Source: Flavobacterium frigidimaris
GTDB taxonomy: Bacteria > Bacteroidota > Bacteroidia > Flavobacteriales > Flavobacteriaceae
Direction: 5' to 3'
DNA length: 64,000 nt
Assembly: GCA_900129595.1 (NCBI GenBank)
Contig: FQWG01000020.1
Location: 1-64,000 of the forward strand
Position numbers and translations under genes: made by a program. Position 1 is the first letter of the stretch. Every line of letters starts with the position of its first letter. The notes under the pieces are model-generated. The model was not told the origin of the DNA, ran no database searches, and was given only the letters and a program-made list of their open reading frames with translations. This document shows, one piece after another, positions 23,779 through 32,224 of this stretch.

Positions 23779-25266
23779 TTACGTTCTAAACCAACCCGCA
23801 ACCAATTCATCTTCAAATGAATTTGCATTTTTATGAATAAACTCATTCGAGTTTTTATTATAAGAGTAATCCAAAGCCCAGCTTTCGTGGTTTTTGGCTA
23901 GATCTTTAATGCTTTCGCAGACAAAAGCAATTTCTTCATCAGTAGTTGTTGGGTGAATCGACATTCTGATCCATCCCGGTTTTTTGATTAAATCGCCAAT
24001 CGTGATTTCATCCACCAATTTGTTTGAAGTTTCCTGATCTACGTGCAGTAGAAAATGCCCGTAAGTTCCGGCACAGCTACATCCTCCCCTGGTTTGGATT
24101 CCAAATTTATCATTCAGCAATTTGACTCCAAGATTAAAATGCAAATTTTCTATAAAGAACGAAATTACGCCCAAACGATTCTGATGCTGTCCGGCCAAAA
24201 TTTTGATATTAGAAACAGGATTTAATGCTGTAAAAACATAATCAACAATTTCGCGTTCGCGCTGCAGAATGTTTTCGATTCCCATTTCTTCTTTTAGTTC
24301 GATCGCCAGTGCAGTTTTAATAACCTGCAGGAAACCGGGAGTTCCCCCGTCTTCTCTGTCTTCGATATTATCGATGTATTTATGTTCTCCCCAAGGATTT
24401 GTCCAGCTTACAGTTCCTCCGCCCGGACAATCAGGGATCATATTATTATATAGTTTTTTATTGAATATCAAAACACCTGAAGTTCCCGGACCACCTAAAA
24501 ATTTATGTGGTGAAAAGAAAATAGCGTCAAGATAAGCTTCGGGATCTTCAGGATGCATGTCAATTGCGACATAAGGTCCTGAGCAAGCGAAATCTACAAA
24601 ACAAACGCCGTGATGCTGGTGCATTAATTTTGCTGCCTCATGAAAAGGTGTTTTTAAACCCGTAACATTCGAGCATGACGTGATTGAGGCAATCTTAATC
24701 GTTCTGTCAGCATATTTCTCTAATAATAAAGCCAAATTATCCAAACAAAAAAGCCCTTTTTCGCAAGACGGAATAATCTCAACATCGGCAATCGTCTCTA
24801 ACCAGGATGTTTGATTAGAATGGTGCTCCATATGTGAAATAAAAACAATTGGCTTTTTTTCTGCCGGAACAGTAATAAAGTCTTTTAAATTTTCAGGAAT
24901 CTTAAGGCCTAAAATACGCTGAAATTTATTAACAACACCAGTCATTCCCGTTCCGTCTGTAATCAAAACATCATCATTATTGGCATTTGTGTGACGTTTG
25001 ATAATGTTTCTGGCATGATGATACGCTTTTGTCATGGCAGTACCTGACACAGTCGTTTCTGTATGTGTATTCGCAACAAAAGGCCCAAAATCATTCAGAA
25101 GTTTCTCTTCAATAGGGCGATATAACCTTCCGCTGGCAGTCCAATCCGTATAAATGATCTTTTTATTGCCATAAGGCGAAGTAAATTCCTGTTCAATTCC
25201 AACGATATGTTGTCTAAAATCCTGAAAATAGGTTTCTAAAGTGATGGTACTATTTTTGCTATTCAT
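23779..25266 (-). CDS. Class V aminotransferase (cysteine-desulfurase-like fold)
   Basis: A 495-residue PLP enzyme. The cofactor lysine is in FFSPHKFLGGPGTSGVLIF, with ACSGPYVAIDMHPEDPEAYL upstream supplying the PLP-ring aspartate region. The segment QTRGGCSCAGTYGHFLL holds paired cysteines where cysteine desulfurases have their catalytic loop, so desulfurase or selenocysteine-lyase-like chemistry is possible, but no Fe-S assembly gene is nearby. The enzyme is longer than SufS (about 405 aa) because of extra segments at both ends. The in-frame upstream start at 25290 falls in the -7 box, so the ATG at 25266 is used. Confidence 0.85.
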   Translation of the reverse strand: MNSKNSTITLETYFQDFRQHIVGIEQEFTSPYGNKKIIYTDWTASGRLYRPIEEKLLNDFGPFVANTHTETTVSGTAMTKAYHHARNIIKRHTNANNDDVLITDGTGMTGVVNKFQRILGLKIPENLKDFITVPAEKKPIVFISHMEHHSNQTSWLETIADVEIIPSCEKGLFCLDNLALLLEKYADRTIKIASITSCSNVTGLKTPFHEAAKLMHQHHGVCFVDFACSGPYVAIDMHPEDPEAYLDAIFFSPHKFLGGPGTSGVLIFNKKLYNNMIPDCPGGGTVSWTNPWGEHKYIDNIEDREDGGTPGFLQVIKTALAIELKEEMGIENILQREREIVDYVFTALNPVSNIKILAGQHQNRLGVISFFIENLHFNLGVKLLNDKFGIQTRGGCSCAGTYGHFLLHVDQETSNKLVDEITIGDLIKKPGWIRMSIHPTTTDEEIAFVCESIKDLAKNHESWALDYSYNKNSNEFIHKNANSFEDELVAGWFRT

Positions 25267-25286
25267 TAGTGTGCCTGTGTTTGATT

Positions 25287-25295
25287 GCAAATATA
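25287..25295 (-). promoter_or_regulatory. -7 promoter box of the class V aminotransferase gene
   Basis: TATATTTGC on the minus strand is a perfect -7 element; the -33 region is weak. The predicted transcript start near 25280 leaves a leader of about 15 nt to the ATG at 25266. Confidence 0.6.
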
Positions 25296-25447
25296 TTGCT
25301 TTTTAGCAGAATTGCGAATTTATCAATTGTAAACTTCAAATATTAAATAACCAATTGATATATTTATCTAAACAGCTTTTTTATTAGTAATTTATCATAA
25401 TATTCTATCGGATTAATAGGGCAATAGAAACTAAACAATACTATTTT

Positions 25448-25981
25448 ATGGAAAATTTATCAGTAGCTACTTTTGGTGGTGGATGTTTTTGGTGTATTGA
25501 GGCTGTTATTCAGCGTTTAAAAGGAATAGAATCCTTAAAATCAGGGTATTCCGGAGGTTTTATCAAAAATCCTCCTTATCGTGAAGTTTGTACTGGCAGA
25601 ACCGGTCATGCCGAAGTGATACAAGTTACTTTCAATCCTGACATAATTTCATATCATGATCTTATCTTTATATTCATGACAAGTCACGATCCTACTACTC
25701 TAAATCGTCAGGGAGCTGATGTGGGAACGCAATACCGTTCTGTTATTTTGTATCATGATGCCGAACAAAAAGAAATAGCTGAGAAGGTTTTTGAAGAGGT
25801 AAAACCTTTTTATGAAGATCCAATTGTAACTGAATTAACTGCTTTCGAAGTATTTTATGAAGCCGAAGAAGATCATCAAAACTATTACAATAACAATCAG
25901 GATGCCCGTTACTGCCAGATCGTAATTGATCCTAAAGTACAGAAATTAAAAAAAATGTACAGCGAAAAATTGGTTGACTAA
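25448..25981 (+). CDS. msrA: Peptide-methionine (S)-S-oxide reductase
   Basis: Repairs methionine S-sulfoxide in proteins. The 177-residue protein begins with the active site GGGCFWCIEAV (catalytic Cys13, with a second Cys at 16), followed by GYSGG near 36-40, GHAEVIQVTF near 57-66 and DVGTQYRSVI near 93-102, all typical of MsrA. There is no signal peptide, so it acts in the cytoplasm. The resolving cysteine is probably the C-terminal-region Cys in DARYCQIV. The selO gene that follows after a repeat also relates to redox control, though cotranscription is uncertain. Confidence 0.95.
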   Translation: MENLSVATFGGGCFWCIEAVIQRLKGIESLKSGYSGGFIKNPPYREVCTGRTGHAEVIQVTFNPDIISYHDLIFIFMTSHDPTTLNRQGADVGTQYRSVILYHDAEQKEIAEKVFEEVKPFYEDPIVTELTAFEVFYEAEEDHQNYYNNNQDARYCQIVIDPKVQKLKKMYSEKLVD

Positions 25982-25992
25982 ATATAGATTTT

Positions 25993-26087
25993 GCCACTGA
26001 TTGCAAAACTGGGAATGATTTTCCTTACTTACTTTTAAATCCCATAAGGATTTACAAAGAATCATTTTTATCTGAGTAATCAGTGGC
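25993..26087. repeat. Intergenic inverted repeat between msrA and selO
   Basis: GCCACTGATT (25993-26002) is repeated inverted as AATCAGTGGC (26078-26087), and inside AATGATT pairs with AATCATT and a CCTTA segment with TAAGG. The arms can fold as a long interrupted hairpin. It resembles 'gccactgatt' repeats common between flavobacterial genes. Confidence 0.55.
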
Positions 26088-26101
26088 TTAAAATAATTCA
26101 A

Positions 26102-27670
26102 ATGAAAAATCTTAAAATAAATAATCGATTTACTGCTGAATTACCTGCAGATCCTAACGAAACAAATGAAGTTCGTCAGGTTTCTAAAGCGCTTTTTTCA
26201 TACGTAAATCCGACCAAACCATCAAATCCTAAGCTTATTCACGTTTCTAAAGAAGTAGCTGAGTTGGTTGGTATTGCTGAAGATGAAATTCAGTCTGACG
26301 CGTTTTTGAATGTCTTTTCAGGAAAAGAGATTCTTCCCGAAACGCGTCCGTATGCTATGTGTTACGCAGGGCATCAGTTTGGGAACTGGGCAGGACAATT
26401 GGGCGATGGCCGTGCTATTAATCTGAATGAAGTGGAACATAATAACGATTTTTTCACCTTGCAGTTAAAAGGAGCAGGGAAAACCCCCTATTCCAGAACT
26501 GCTGATGGTTTAGCGGTTTTACGTTCTTCTGTCAGAGAATATCTCTGCGCTGAGGCAATGTATCATTTGGGTGTTCCCACTACCCGATCGCTTTCACTGA
26601 TGTTGTCTGGTGATGATGTTTTACGTGATATTTTGTACAACGGAAATCCGGCTTACGAAAAAGGTGCAATCGTTTGTCGTGTTGCTCCCTCCTTCATTCG
26701 TTTTGGAAGTTTCGAAATGCTGACTGCCCGAAATGAATTGAAAAACTTAAAAGATTTTGTAGAATACAACATCAAACATTATTTCCCTGAGATAAAAGGT
26801 GAACCTAAAGAGCAATATTTACAGTTCTTTAAAACGGTTGCTGATAAGACACGGGAAATGATTTTGCATTGGCAGCGTGTTGGCTTTGTACATGGCGTTA
26901 TGAATACGGATAATATGTCTGTTCATGGCATCACAATTGATTATGGACCTTATGGCTGGCTGGAAAATTATGATCCAAATTGGACTCCAAATACAACCGA
27001 CAGTCAAAATAGAAGATATCGTTTTGGGAATCAGCCGCAAATAGCTCAGTGGAATTTGTATCAATTGGCAAATGCTCTTTATCCTTTAATTAACGAAGCT
27101 GAACCTTTAGAAAAAATACTGGAATCATTTATTACTGATTTTGAATCTGATTATAAAACTTTGTTTTTAAGTAAATTAGGTATATTTACTTTAAGTAAAA
27201 ATGACGATAAGATAATTAATGCTTTAGAAACGGTTCTACAATTATCTGAAACTGATATGACCATCTTCTTTAGAAATTTGAGCACAATTCAAAAGACAGA
27301 TTCAATAGAAAATGCGATAGAGAAAATAAAATATTCTTTTTATATCCCTGAAGAAATTTCAGGAGATATTCTGGATTCCTGGAAAAAATGGTTTAACGTT
27401 TATATTGAAAGATTAAAAACTGAAGCGCTTTCAGATGAGAAACGCTCGGAAAAAATGAACGTAATAAATCCAAAATATGTTTTGAGGAATTATATGTCGC
27501 AATTAGCAATTGATGCCGCTGATGAGGGCGATTATTCTTTGATCGACGAATTGTATTTGTTATTGCAAAAACCTTATGACCAACAACCCGAATACGAAAA
27601 ATGGTTTGCAAAACGACCGGATTGGGCACGATCTAAGGTAGGCTGTTCTATGCTTTCTTGTAGTTCTTAA
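26102..27670 (+). CDS. SelO/YdiU family protein adenylyltransferase (pseudokinase fold)
   Basis: A 522-residue SelO homologue. This family transfers AMP to Ser, Thr or Tyr of redox-related proteins using a flipped ATP in a kinase-like fold. Recognisable parts are MCYAGHQFGNWAGQLGDGRA near 80-100, LKGAGKTPYSRTADG near 120-135, and VGFVHGVMNTDNMSVHG near 260-276 with ITIDYGPYGWLENYD supplying metal-binding Asn and Asp. The C-terminus ends CSMLSCSS: the conserved position that is selenocysteine in some SelO proteins is cysteine here, normal for bacteria. Disulfide regulation through this cysteine is known for the family. Confidence 0.92.
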   Translation: MKNLKINNRFTAELPADPNETNEVRQVSKALFSYVNPTKPSNPKLIHVSKEVAELVGIAEDEIQSDAFLNVFSGKEILPETRPYAMCYAGHQFGNWAGQLGDGRAINLNEVEHNNDFFTLQLKGAGKTPYSRTADGLAVLRSSVREYLCAEAMYHLGVPTTRSLSLMLSGDDVLRDILYNGNPAYEKGAIVCRVAPSFIRFGSFEMLTARNELKNLKDFVEYNIKHYFPEIKGEPKEQYLQFFKTVADKTREMILHWQRVGFVHGVMNTDNMSVHGITIDYGPYGWLENYDPNWTPNTTDSQNRRYRFGNQPQIAQWNLYQLANALYPLINEAEPLEKILESFITDFESDYKTLFLSKLGIFTLSKNDDKIINALETVLQLSETDMTIFFRNLSTIQKTDSIENAIEKIKYSFYIPEEISGDILDSWKKWFNVYIERLKTEALSDEKRSEKMNVINPKYVLRNYMSQLAIDAADEGDYSLIDELYLLLQKPYDQQPEYEKWFAKRPDWARSKVGCSMLSCSS

Positions 27671-27680
27671 AGTTTTTTTT

Positions 27681-27759
27681 GCCACGAATTTCACGAATTT
27701 ACGCTAATTTTAATCTCAATGCAAAAAAATAATTAGTGTAAATTCGTGAAATTCGTGGC
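27681..27759. terminator. 29-bp inverted repeat between selO and the YpdA-like gene
   Basis: The arms at 27681-27709 and 27731-27759 are complementary at 28 of 29 positions, beginning GCCACGAATTTCACGAATTT, with a 21-nt loop and T-rich flanks on both sides. It is placed between converging genes and should end transcription both ways. Related 'cacgaatttcacgaattt' wording recurs at 44519-44566 and 62050-62190. Confidence 0.75.
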
Positions 27760-27768
27760 GAACTTTTT

Positions 27769-28737
27769 CTATTTAGAAGTGATGTAATCCACAATCATAT
27801 TGGCATGAACGCGGGAATTTTCGATGAACCATTTATGTGTCTGCATCCCGCCACAGACTACTCCGGCAAGAAATAAACCTTTCACATTTGTTTCCATTGT
27901 TTCAGTATTATAAGTGGGTGTTTTCAATTCATCGTCAGACAATTGAATGCCCATTTTTTCAAGGAAAGTCAAGTCCGGTTTGTATCCTGTAAGCGCCAGA
28001 ACAAAATCATTTTCTATAGTAATTTTTCCGTTTGGAGTTTGAATTTCGACTTCATTATTACGTATTTCAGTAATATTGGATTCAAAATAGGCGGTTATAC
28101 TTCCTTCCGCAATTCGGTTTTCGATATCCGGTTTTACCCAATATTTCACCCGGTTGTTAATTTCGTTTTTACGAATAACCATCGTTACATTTGCTCCTTT
28201 TCGCCAACATTCCAGAGCTGCATCAACAGACGAATTATTTGCGCCAACAACCAAAATGTTTCTAAAGGCATATTCATGTGCTTCTTTATAATAATGGCGT
28301 ACTTTAGGCAATTCTTCCCCTTTTATATTCATTTCGATCGGAAGATCATAAAAACCGGTAGCGATTACAACATTCTTTGCTTCATATAAAGATTTATCTG
28401 TTGTAATTTTAAAAGTATCATTCTCTAGTTTTTCAACCTGTGTTACTTTTTCAAATAAATGAATTGAAAATTTAAAATAACGATGAATGTTTCTGTAATA
28501 TTCTAAGGCTTCCTGACGACCTGGTTTTGGTGCAAGGCAATTGAACGGAATATCCCCTATTTCAAGTCTTTCTGCTGTCGAGAAAAAAGTCATGTATAAA
28601 GGATAGTTGAAAATACTATTTACAATTGCCCCTTTTTCAAGAATCAGATATCGCAGGTTTTTCTTCTGAGCTTCTATTGCGCAAGCTAATCCAATAGGAC
28701 CGCCTCCAACAATGATCAAATCATATTGTTCTGTCAT
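27769..28737 (-). CDS. YpdA-like FAD/NAD(P)H oxidoreductase (putative thiol-disulfide reductase)
   Basis: A 322-residue flavoprotein related to YpdA/Bdr, the bacillithiol disulfide reductase. The FAD loop is IIVGGGPIGLACAIEA near residues 8-23, ATGFYDLP follows near 128-135, and VVGANNSSVDAALECW near 160-175 is the NADPH loop. NYPLYMTFFSTAERLEIGDIPF near 45-66 closely matches the YpdA family. Firmicutes YpdA has cysteine in GGGPCG; this protein has isoleucine there and its nearest cysteine is three residues further on, so the mechanism may differ. It overlaps functionally with the downstream-transcribed CYTH gene only by position (4 nt gap). Confidence 0.82.
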   Translation of the reverse strand: MTEQYDLIIVGGGPIGLACAIEAQKKNLRYLILEKGAIVNSIFNYPLYMTFFSTAERLEIGDIPFNCLAPKPGRQEALEYYRNIHRYFKFSIHLFEKVTQVEKLENDTFKITTDKSLYEAKNVVIATGFYDLPIEMNIKGEELPKVRHYYKEAHEYAFRNILVVGANNSSVDAALECWRKGANVTMVIRKNEINNRVKYWVKPDIENRIAEGSITAYFESNITEIRNNEVEIQTPNGKITIENDFVLALTGYKPDLTFLEKMGIQLSDDELKTPTYNTETMETNVKGLFLAGVVCGGMQTHKWFIENSRVHANMIVDYITSK

Positions 28738-28741
28738 AACG

Positions 28742-29215
28742 CTATTTCCCCCACTGTTTAAAAGGATTTTTACTCAAATATGCGTTGTAATACCTCTCGT
28801 CATTGGTTACTTCTTCTCCCAGCCATTCCGGTTTTTCGAATGTTTCTTCTTCAGAAGTTAATTCAACTTCAGCCATAACCAGGCCTTCATTTTCTCCATA
28901 AAATTCATCTACTTCAATAATGTGATTTCCTGATTTTATTTCAAAACGAGTTTTTTCTATTTTGCCTTTTTCGCATAGTTTAAGAAGTTCTTGGGCTTCA
29001 TCAACAGGGATTTCATTCTCCCATTCAAAACGGGACATTCCGCCTTGCTGGCTGATTCCTTTTATCGTAATAAAGCCTTTGTTTCCTTTTATTCTTACCC
29101 TGACGGTTCTTTCCGGTACCGCACTTAAGTATCCTTGTGCTATCTTATTTTGAGTAAAAGCCTGTTCTTTAAAATCAGTTGATTTTACAAGAAATTTTCT
29201 TTCTATTTCGACCAT
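28742..29215 (-). CDS. CYTH-domain protein (triphosphatase-like)
   Basis: A 157-residue single-domain protein with the signature start VEIERKFLV. The tunnel-fold residues continue with TVRVRIKGNKGFITIKG near 37-53, SRFEWENEIPVDEAQELL near 60-78 and KTRFEI, HIIEVDEF and LVMAEVEL, which supply the alternating Arg, Lys and Glu lining the triphosphate-binding tunnel. Likely activities are inorganic triphosphatase or thiamine triphosphatase; adenylate cyclase is less likely. It is first in a two-gene unit with the YpdA-like reductase, separated by 4 nt. Confidence 0.9.
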   Translation of the reverse strand: MVEIERKFLVKSTDFKEQAFTQNKIAQGYLSAVPERTVRVRIKGNKGFITIKGISQQGGMSRFEWENEIPVDEAQELLKLCEKGKIEKTRFEIKSGNHIIEVDEFYGENEGLVMAEVELTSEEETFEKPEWLGEEVTNDERYYNAYLSKNPFKQWGK

Positions 29216-29382
29216 TTCTCTGCCTTAAGTTAATTTTTTACGCAAGTTACTCAAATTAATTCAGTCTTTAAATTGAGATTCATTAATTATAGACGCTTTA
29301 CCTTCTTTTATAATTACCTCATAATTAAACACATAAGTTTAAAATAACTGAATATTAATGTATTATGTATTTATTTTTTTGT

Positions 29383-29390
29383 TAAATTTG
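29383..29390 (+). promoter_or_regulatory. -7 promoter box of the OmpA-like gene
   Basis: TAAATTTG matches TAnnTTTG, 24 nt before the ATG at 29414; a -33 element is not clear. Confidence 0.45.
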
Positions 29391-29413
29391 ATAGAATCTT
29401 AACTTCATTACTT

Positions 29414-30325
29414 ATGTCTAAAAAAGCACTTTATCTATTAGGCATTGCAATAACGATCATTCTGGGCACTTTTCTGTACGTGAATTTTTGTTGCAATTGT
29501 ACTATGAAAACACCGGCAGTTGATACTGAAAAAGTACCAGTTGTTGTGGCTCAGGACGCTATTTTTGTCCCTTTTATTCTAAATGGTTCGGGAATTGATT
29601 ATCATACCAATGATAACATCAAGTTCCTTAAAAACAGTTTTGCAGTAGTGCTGCCTGTTAGTGATTCTGTATCAATTGGAGTTGAAAATCTTAAAACATT
29701 TTTAATTGCCAATCCAAAGCAAAAAGTAACCATAACGGGTTATGCTACTTCTGACGAAAAGAATACCACAACCTATGAAAATCTTGGACTTGCGAGGGCA
29801 AATGACATCAAGAAATTCTTTGTTTCCAAAGGTTTATCAGCTTCTCAGTTTGATACAAAGGGAACAATAATTGACAAGTGGAAAACAAGCTCTGATACTC
29901 TTTTAGGTCCTGCAGAGTACACATTTGAAGTTCTTGAAGCTGCTCCGGCCATAACGGATGAATGGGTAATTTTGAAAGATAAAATTAATGGAGATCCGTT
30001 AATTCTTCATTTCAGCACCAATAAATCAAGCAACAATTTATCTGATGCTGAAAAGCAAAAAGTGGCTGATCTGGTTAAATACATGGAACACGTTAAAGGG
30101 GCTGTTATTCTGGCCGTTGGACATAGTGATAACGTTGGTAATCGCGATTCTAATGTTGCTCTTGGGCAAAAACGTGCTGAATTTTCTAAAAACTATTTAT
30201 CTAAAAAAGGTATTGACGGCAGCCGTATAACAACAGAGTCAAAAGGTCCCGATGAACCAATTGGTGAAAATACAACTCCGGAAGGTAAGGCAGACAACAG
30301 AAGAACTGTTATAACAATCAAATAA
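29414..30325 (+). CDS. Envelope protein with two OmpA-like peptidoglycan-binding domains
   Basis: A 303-residue protein anchored by an N-terminal hydrophobic segment (residues 5-25, ALYLLGIAITIILGTFLYV). The following FCCNCTM is cysteine-rich and could be a lipid or disulfide site. Two OmpA C-terminal-like domains follow. The first spans about 50-160, with GLARANDIKKFFVSKGL. The second spans about 185-303, with VALGQKRAEFSKNYLSKKGI and the final DNRRTVITIK. The second has the usual NxDxxR-like binding ending, while the first lacks the DNRR part, so only one may bind peptidoglycan. It is paired with the next gene, a helix-hairpin-helix protein, 19 nt away. Confidence 0.82.
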   Translation: MSKKALYLLGIAITIILGTFLYVNFCCNCTMKTPAVDTEKVPVVVAQDAIFVPFILNGSGIDYHTNDNIKFLKNSFAVVLPVSDSVSIGVENLKTFLIANPKQKVTITGYATSDEKNTTTYENLGLARANDIKKFFVSKGLSASQFDTKGTIIDKWKTSSDTLLGPAEYTFEVLEAAPAITDEWVILKDKINGDPLILHFSTNKSSNNLSDAEKQKVADLVKYMEHVKGAVILAVGHSDNVGNRDSNVALGQKRAEFSKNYLSKKGIDGSRITTESKGPDEPIGENTTPEGKADNRRTVITIK

Positions 30326-30344
30326 TTAATCAAAATATACTATT

Positions 30345-30896
30345 ATGAATATACCTTGTATCTTAATACCTGCGCTAGTGGGGTTAATCTGTGGAATTCT
30401 AGGTTACTTACTAGGAAAAATGAATTCAAAAGGAGATGATTCTCTTGCATTGTCGTTACAAGCTGACTTAGACGCATGCAAAGCAAATACAAGAAGTCTG
30501 AATGCCCGAATTTCTTCGCTTGAGGCTGATTTGGCCGCAAAAACTACTATTGGTTCGTCTACACAATCTTTTGTTGGTAATGCCGCTCAGGGATTATTGT
30601 TCGACAGCGCTTTGGCTGCTACAGTTTATGGTAAAAAAATAAAAGAAAACGATCTGAAAGTTGTAGAAGGAATTGGTCCTAAAATTGAAGCTTTATTCAA
30701 TGCTGCCGGAATTACAAGCTGGCGAGAGCTGTCTGAAACTCCTACTGAAAAACTACAGTCGATTTTAGATGCCGGTGGCGAAAACTTTGCTATTCATAAT
30801 CCAAGTACGTGGGCAAAACAAGCACTCTTGGCTTATCAGGGAAAATGGCAGGAACTAAAAGACTGGCAGCAAAATTTACTTGGAGGAAAAGAGTAA
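30345..30896 (+). CDS. Membrane-anchored helix-hairpin-helix protein
   Basis: A 183-residue protein. Residues 4-25 form one membrane segment (CILIPALVGLICGILGYLLG), residues 35-65 are likely coiled coil (LQADLDACKANTRSLNARIS), and residues 100-150 contain a helix-hairpin-helix-type motif (LKVVEGIGPKIEALFNAAGI) as found in the C-terminal domain of some ribosomal L21-fusion and DNA-binding proteins. The arrangement suggests a protein linking the inner membrane to nucleic acid or to a partner. It follows the OmpA-like gene closely, and I infer they act together in the envelope. Function unknown. Confidence 0.75.
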   Translation: MNIPCILIPALVGLICGILGYLLGKMNSKGDDSLALSLQADLDACKANTRSLNARISSLEADLAAKTTIGSSTQSFVGNAAQGLLFDSALAATVYGKKIKENDLKVVEGIGPKIEALFNAAGITSWRELSETPTEKLQSILDAGGENFAIHNPSTWAKQALLAYQGKWQELKDWQQNLLGGKE

Positions 30897-30899
30897 TTT

Positions 30900-31027
30900 T
30901 TAGAAAAAGGTTCAAAGGAACAAAGGTACAGAGTTGCAAAGGTTTAAAGCTTTGCGTATTCTGTACCTTTTTTTATTCTACCATATTCTTTTAAACCTTT
31001 GAACCTTTGTCGCTCTGCCCCTTTGAA
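30900..31027. repeat. Long imperfect inverted repeat of the 'ggttcaaagg' type
   Basis: The left arm (about 30902-30950, with AGAAAAAGGTTCAAAGGAAC) and right arm (about 30990-31034, with CCCCTTTGAACCTTCT) are imperfectly complementary over roughly 45 bp around a loop that contains its own T run. It lies between converging genes and can serve as a terminator both ways. The same wording recurs at 59788-59835. Confidence 0.6.
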
Positions 31028-31031
31028 CCTT

Positions 31032-32066
31032 CTAAAAAAATGAATCCCATTTTTTAGATGTATTGTACCGTAATTGTCCTTGTGAAACTTCAAGCGGACA
31101 ATCGAAGTTGTTAGTGTAAAGCGCTCCGGTTCCTAAGCCCTGCGGCATTTTTGAGTTTTGAATGAATGTCCATTGTGAAATGGCATTTAGTCCAATATTA
31201 CTTTCTAAAGCTGATGTAATCCACCATCCTATTTTAAGTTTTTCAGCTAAATCAATCCATTCTTTTGTTCCTCTGAAACCGCCAACAAAACTTGGTTTCA
31301 GGATAATGTATTGTGGCTTTATTTCTTGCAGCAATTTTTCTTTTTCTGATAATGAAAAAACACCTATTAGTTCCTCGTCTAAAGCAATAGGAAACGGACT
31401 AGTCTCGCACAAAGTTGCCATTGCACCGGTATTGCCTTTTTTGATTGGCTGTTCTATACTATGTAATTGAAATTGACTTAATTGATTCAGTTTTATTAAA
31501 GCTTCATTTAAAGCAAATGCACCATTGGCATCTACCCTGATTTCTATCTGATCTGCTGAAAAATGAGATCTTATGAAACGTAATAATTCTAATTCTTTTT
31601 CGAAATCAATTGCGCCAATTTTGAGTTTGATACAATTAAAACCATCTGCCAGTTTCTCTTCGATTTGCTGTTTCATATACGAAGCTTCGCCCATCCAGAC
31701 CAAACCATTTATAGCAATCGATTTGGAATTATTGGTAAAATCAGAAGGAAATAATAAGTATGGATTTTCGCTTTTAAGGGATAAAAAAGCCATTTCGATT
31801 CCGAATTGTATCGACGGAAATTCTAATAAAGCTTCCCAAAGTTCTGTTTCACCCAAATGGATATTTTCGCATGCCCACAGCAGTTTCTCTTCATAGTCAT
31901 CACGATCATCTGCGCTTAAACCACGAAGAATACCGCACTCTCCTATTCCTTTCTTACCGTTTTCTTCAAGAACAATAAACCAGGTTTCTTTTTCGGTCAT
32001 AACGCCTCTCGAAGTTCCGGAAGGACGTTTAAACTCTAACATGTATTTGTGGTAAGTTGCTTTCAT
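31032..32066 (-). CDS. menC: o-succinylbenzoate synthase (enolase superfamily)
   Basis: Dehydrates SHCHC to o-succinylbenzoate in menaquinone synthesis. The 344-residue protein has the muconate-lactonising-enzyme layout: KLKIG with the base lysine near 150, IRVDANGAF, IEQPI and ALDEELIG supplying three metal-binding acids, and ILKPSFVGGF with the second lysine near 255. The function is supported by menA, menB and menD on the same strand within 12 kb. Dipeptide epimerase is the main alternative, made unlikely by context. A 26-bp inverted repeat lies between it and the upstream TPR gene, so it probably has its own promoter. Confidence 0.85.
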   Translation of the reverse strand: MKATYHKYMLEFKRPSGTSRGVMTEKETWFIVLEENGKKGIGECGILRGLSADDRDDYEEKLLWACENIHLGETELWEALLEFPSIQFGIEMAFLSLKSENPYLLFPSDFTNNSKSIAINGLVWMGEASYMKQQIEEKLADGFNCIKLKIGAIDFEKELELLRFIRSHFSADQIEIRVDANGAFALNEALIKLNQLSQFQLHSIEQPIKKGNTGAMATLCETSPFPIALDEELIGVFSLSEKEKLLQEIKPQYIILKPSFVGGFRGTKEWIDLAEKLKIGWWITSALESNIGLNAISQWTFIQNSKMPQGLGTGALYTNNFDCPLEVSQGQLRYNTSKKWDSFF

Positions 32067-32079
32067 GGTAACGTTTTAA

Positions 32080-32214
32080 ACCATATGAGTTATATAAGTT
32101 CATTTGAATGTAATAGCAAAATCTAAAAGTTCTATTATAATTATGCTTATAAAAAAACAAAATTGACTTTACTTTAAGTACTATAACTAAATGAACTTAT
32201 ATAACTTATATGGT
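32080..32214. repeat. 26-bp inverted repeat bounding a 135-bp non-coding element
   Basis: Arms at 32080-32105 (ACCATATGAGTTATATAAGT plus CATTT) and 32189-32214 are complementary at 25 of 26 positions. The 83-bp interior is AT-rich with no ORF. The element lies just upstream of menC and just downstream of the TPR gene; it may be a miniature dispersed element or a long hairpin terminator. Confidence 0.65.
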
Positions 32215-32224
32215 GAAAATATTT

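Noticed and set aside
27943..28389. Plus-strand 148-codon frame inside the YpdA-like gene
   Set aside because: It is antisense to the NADPH-binding part of a clear flavoprotein and rich in Phe and Cys, as expected of shadow frames.
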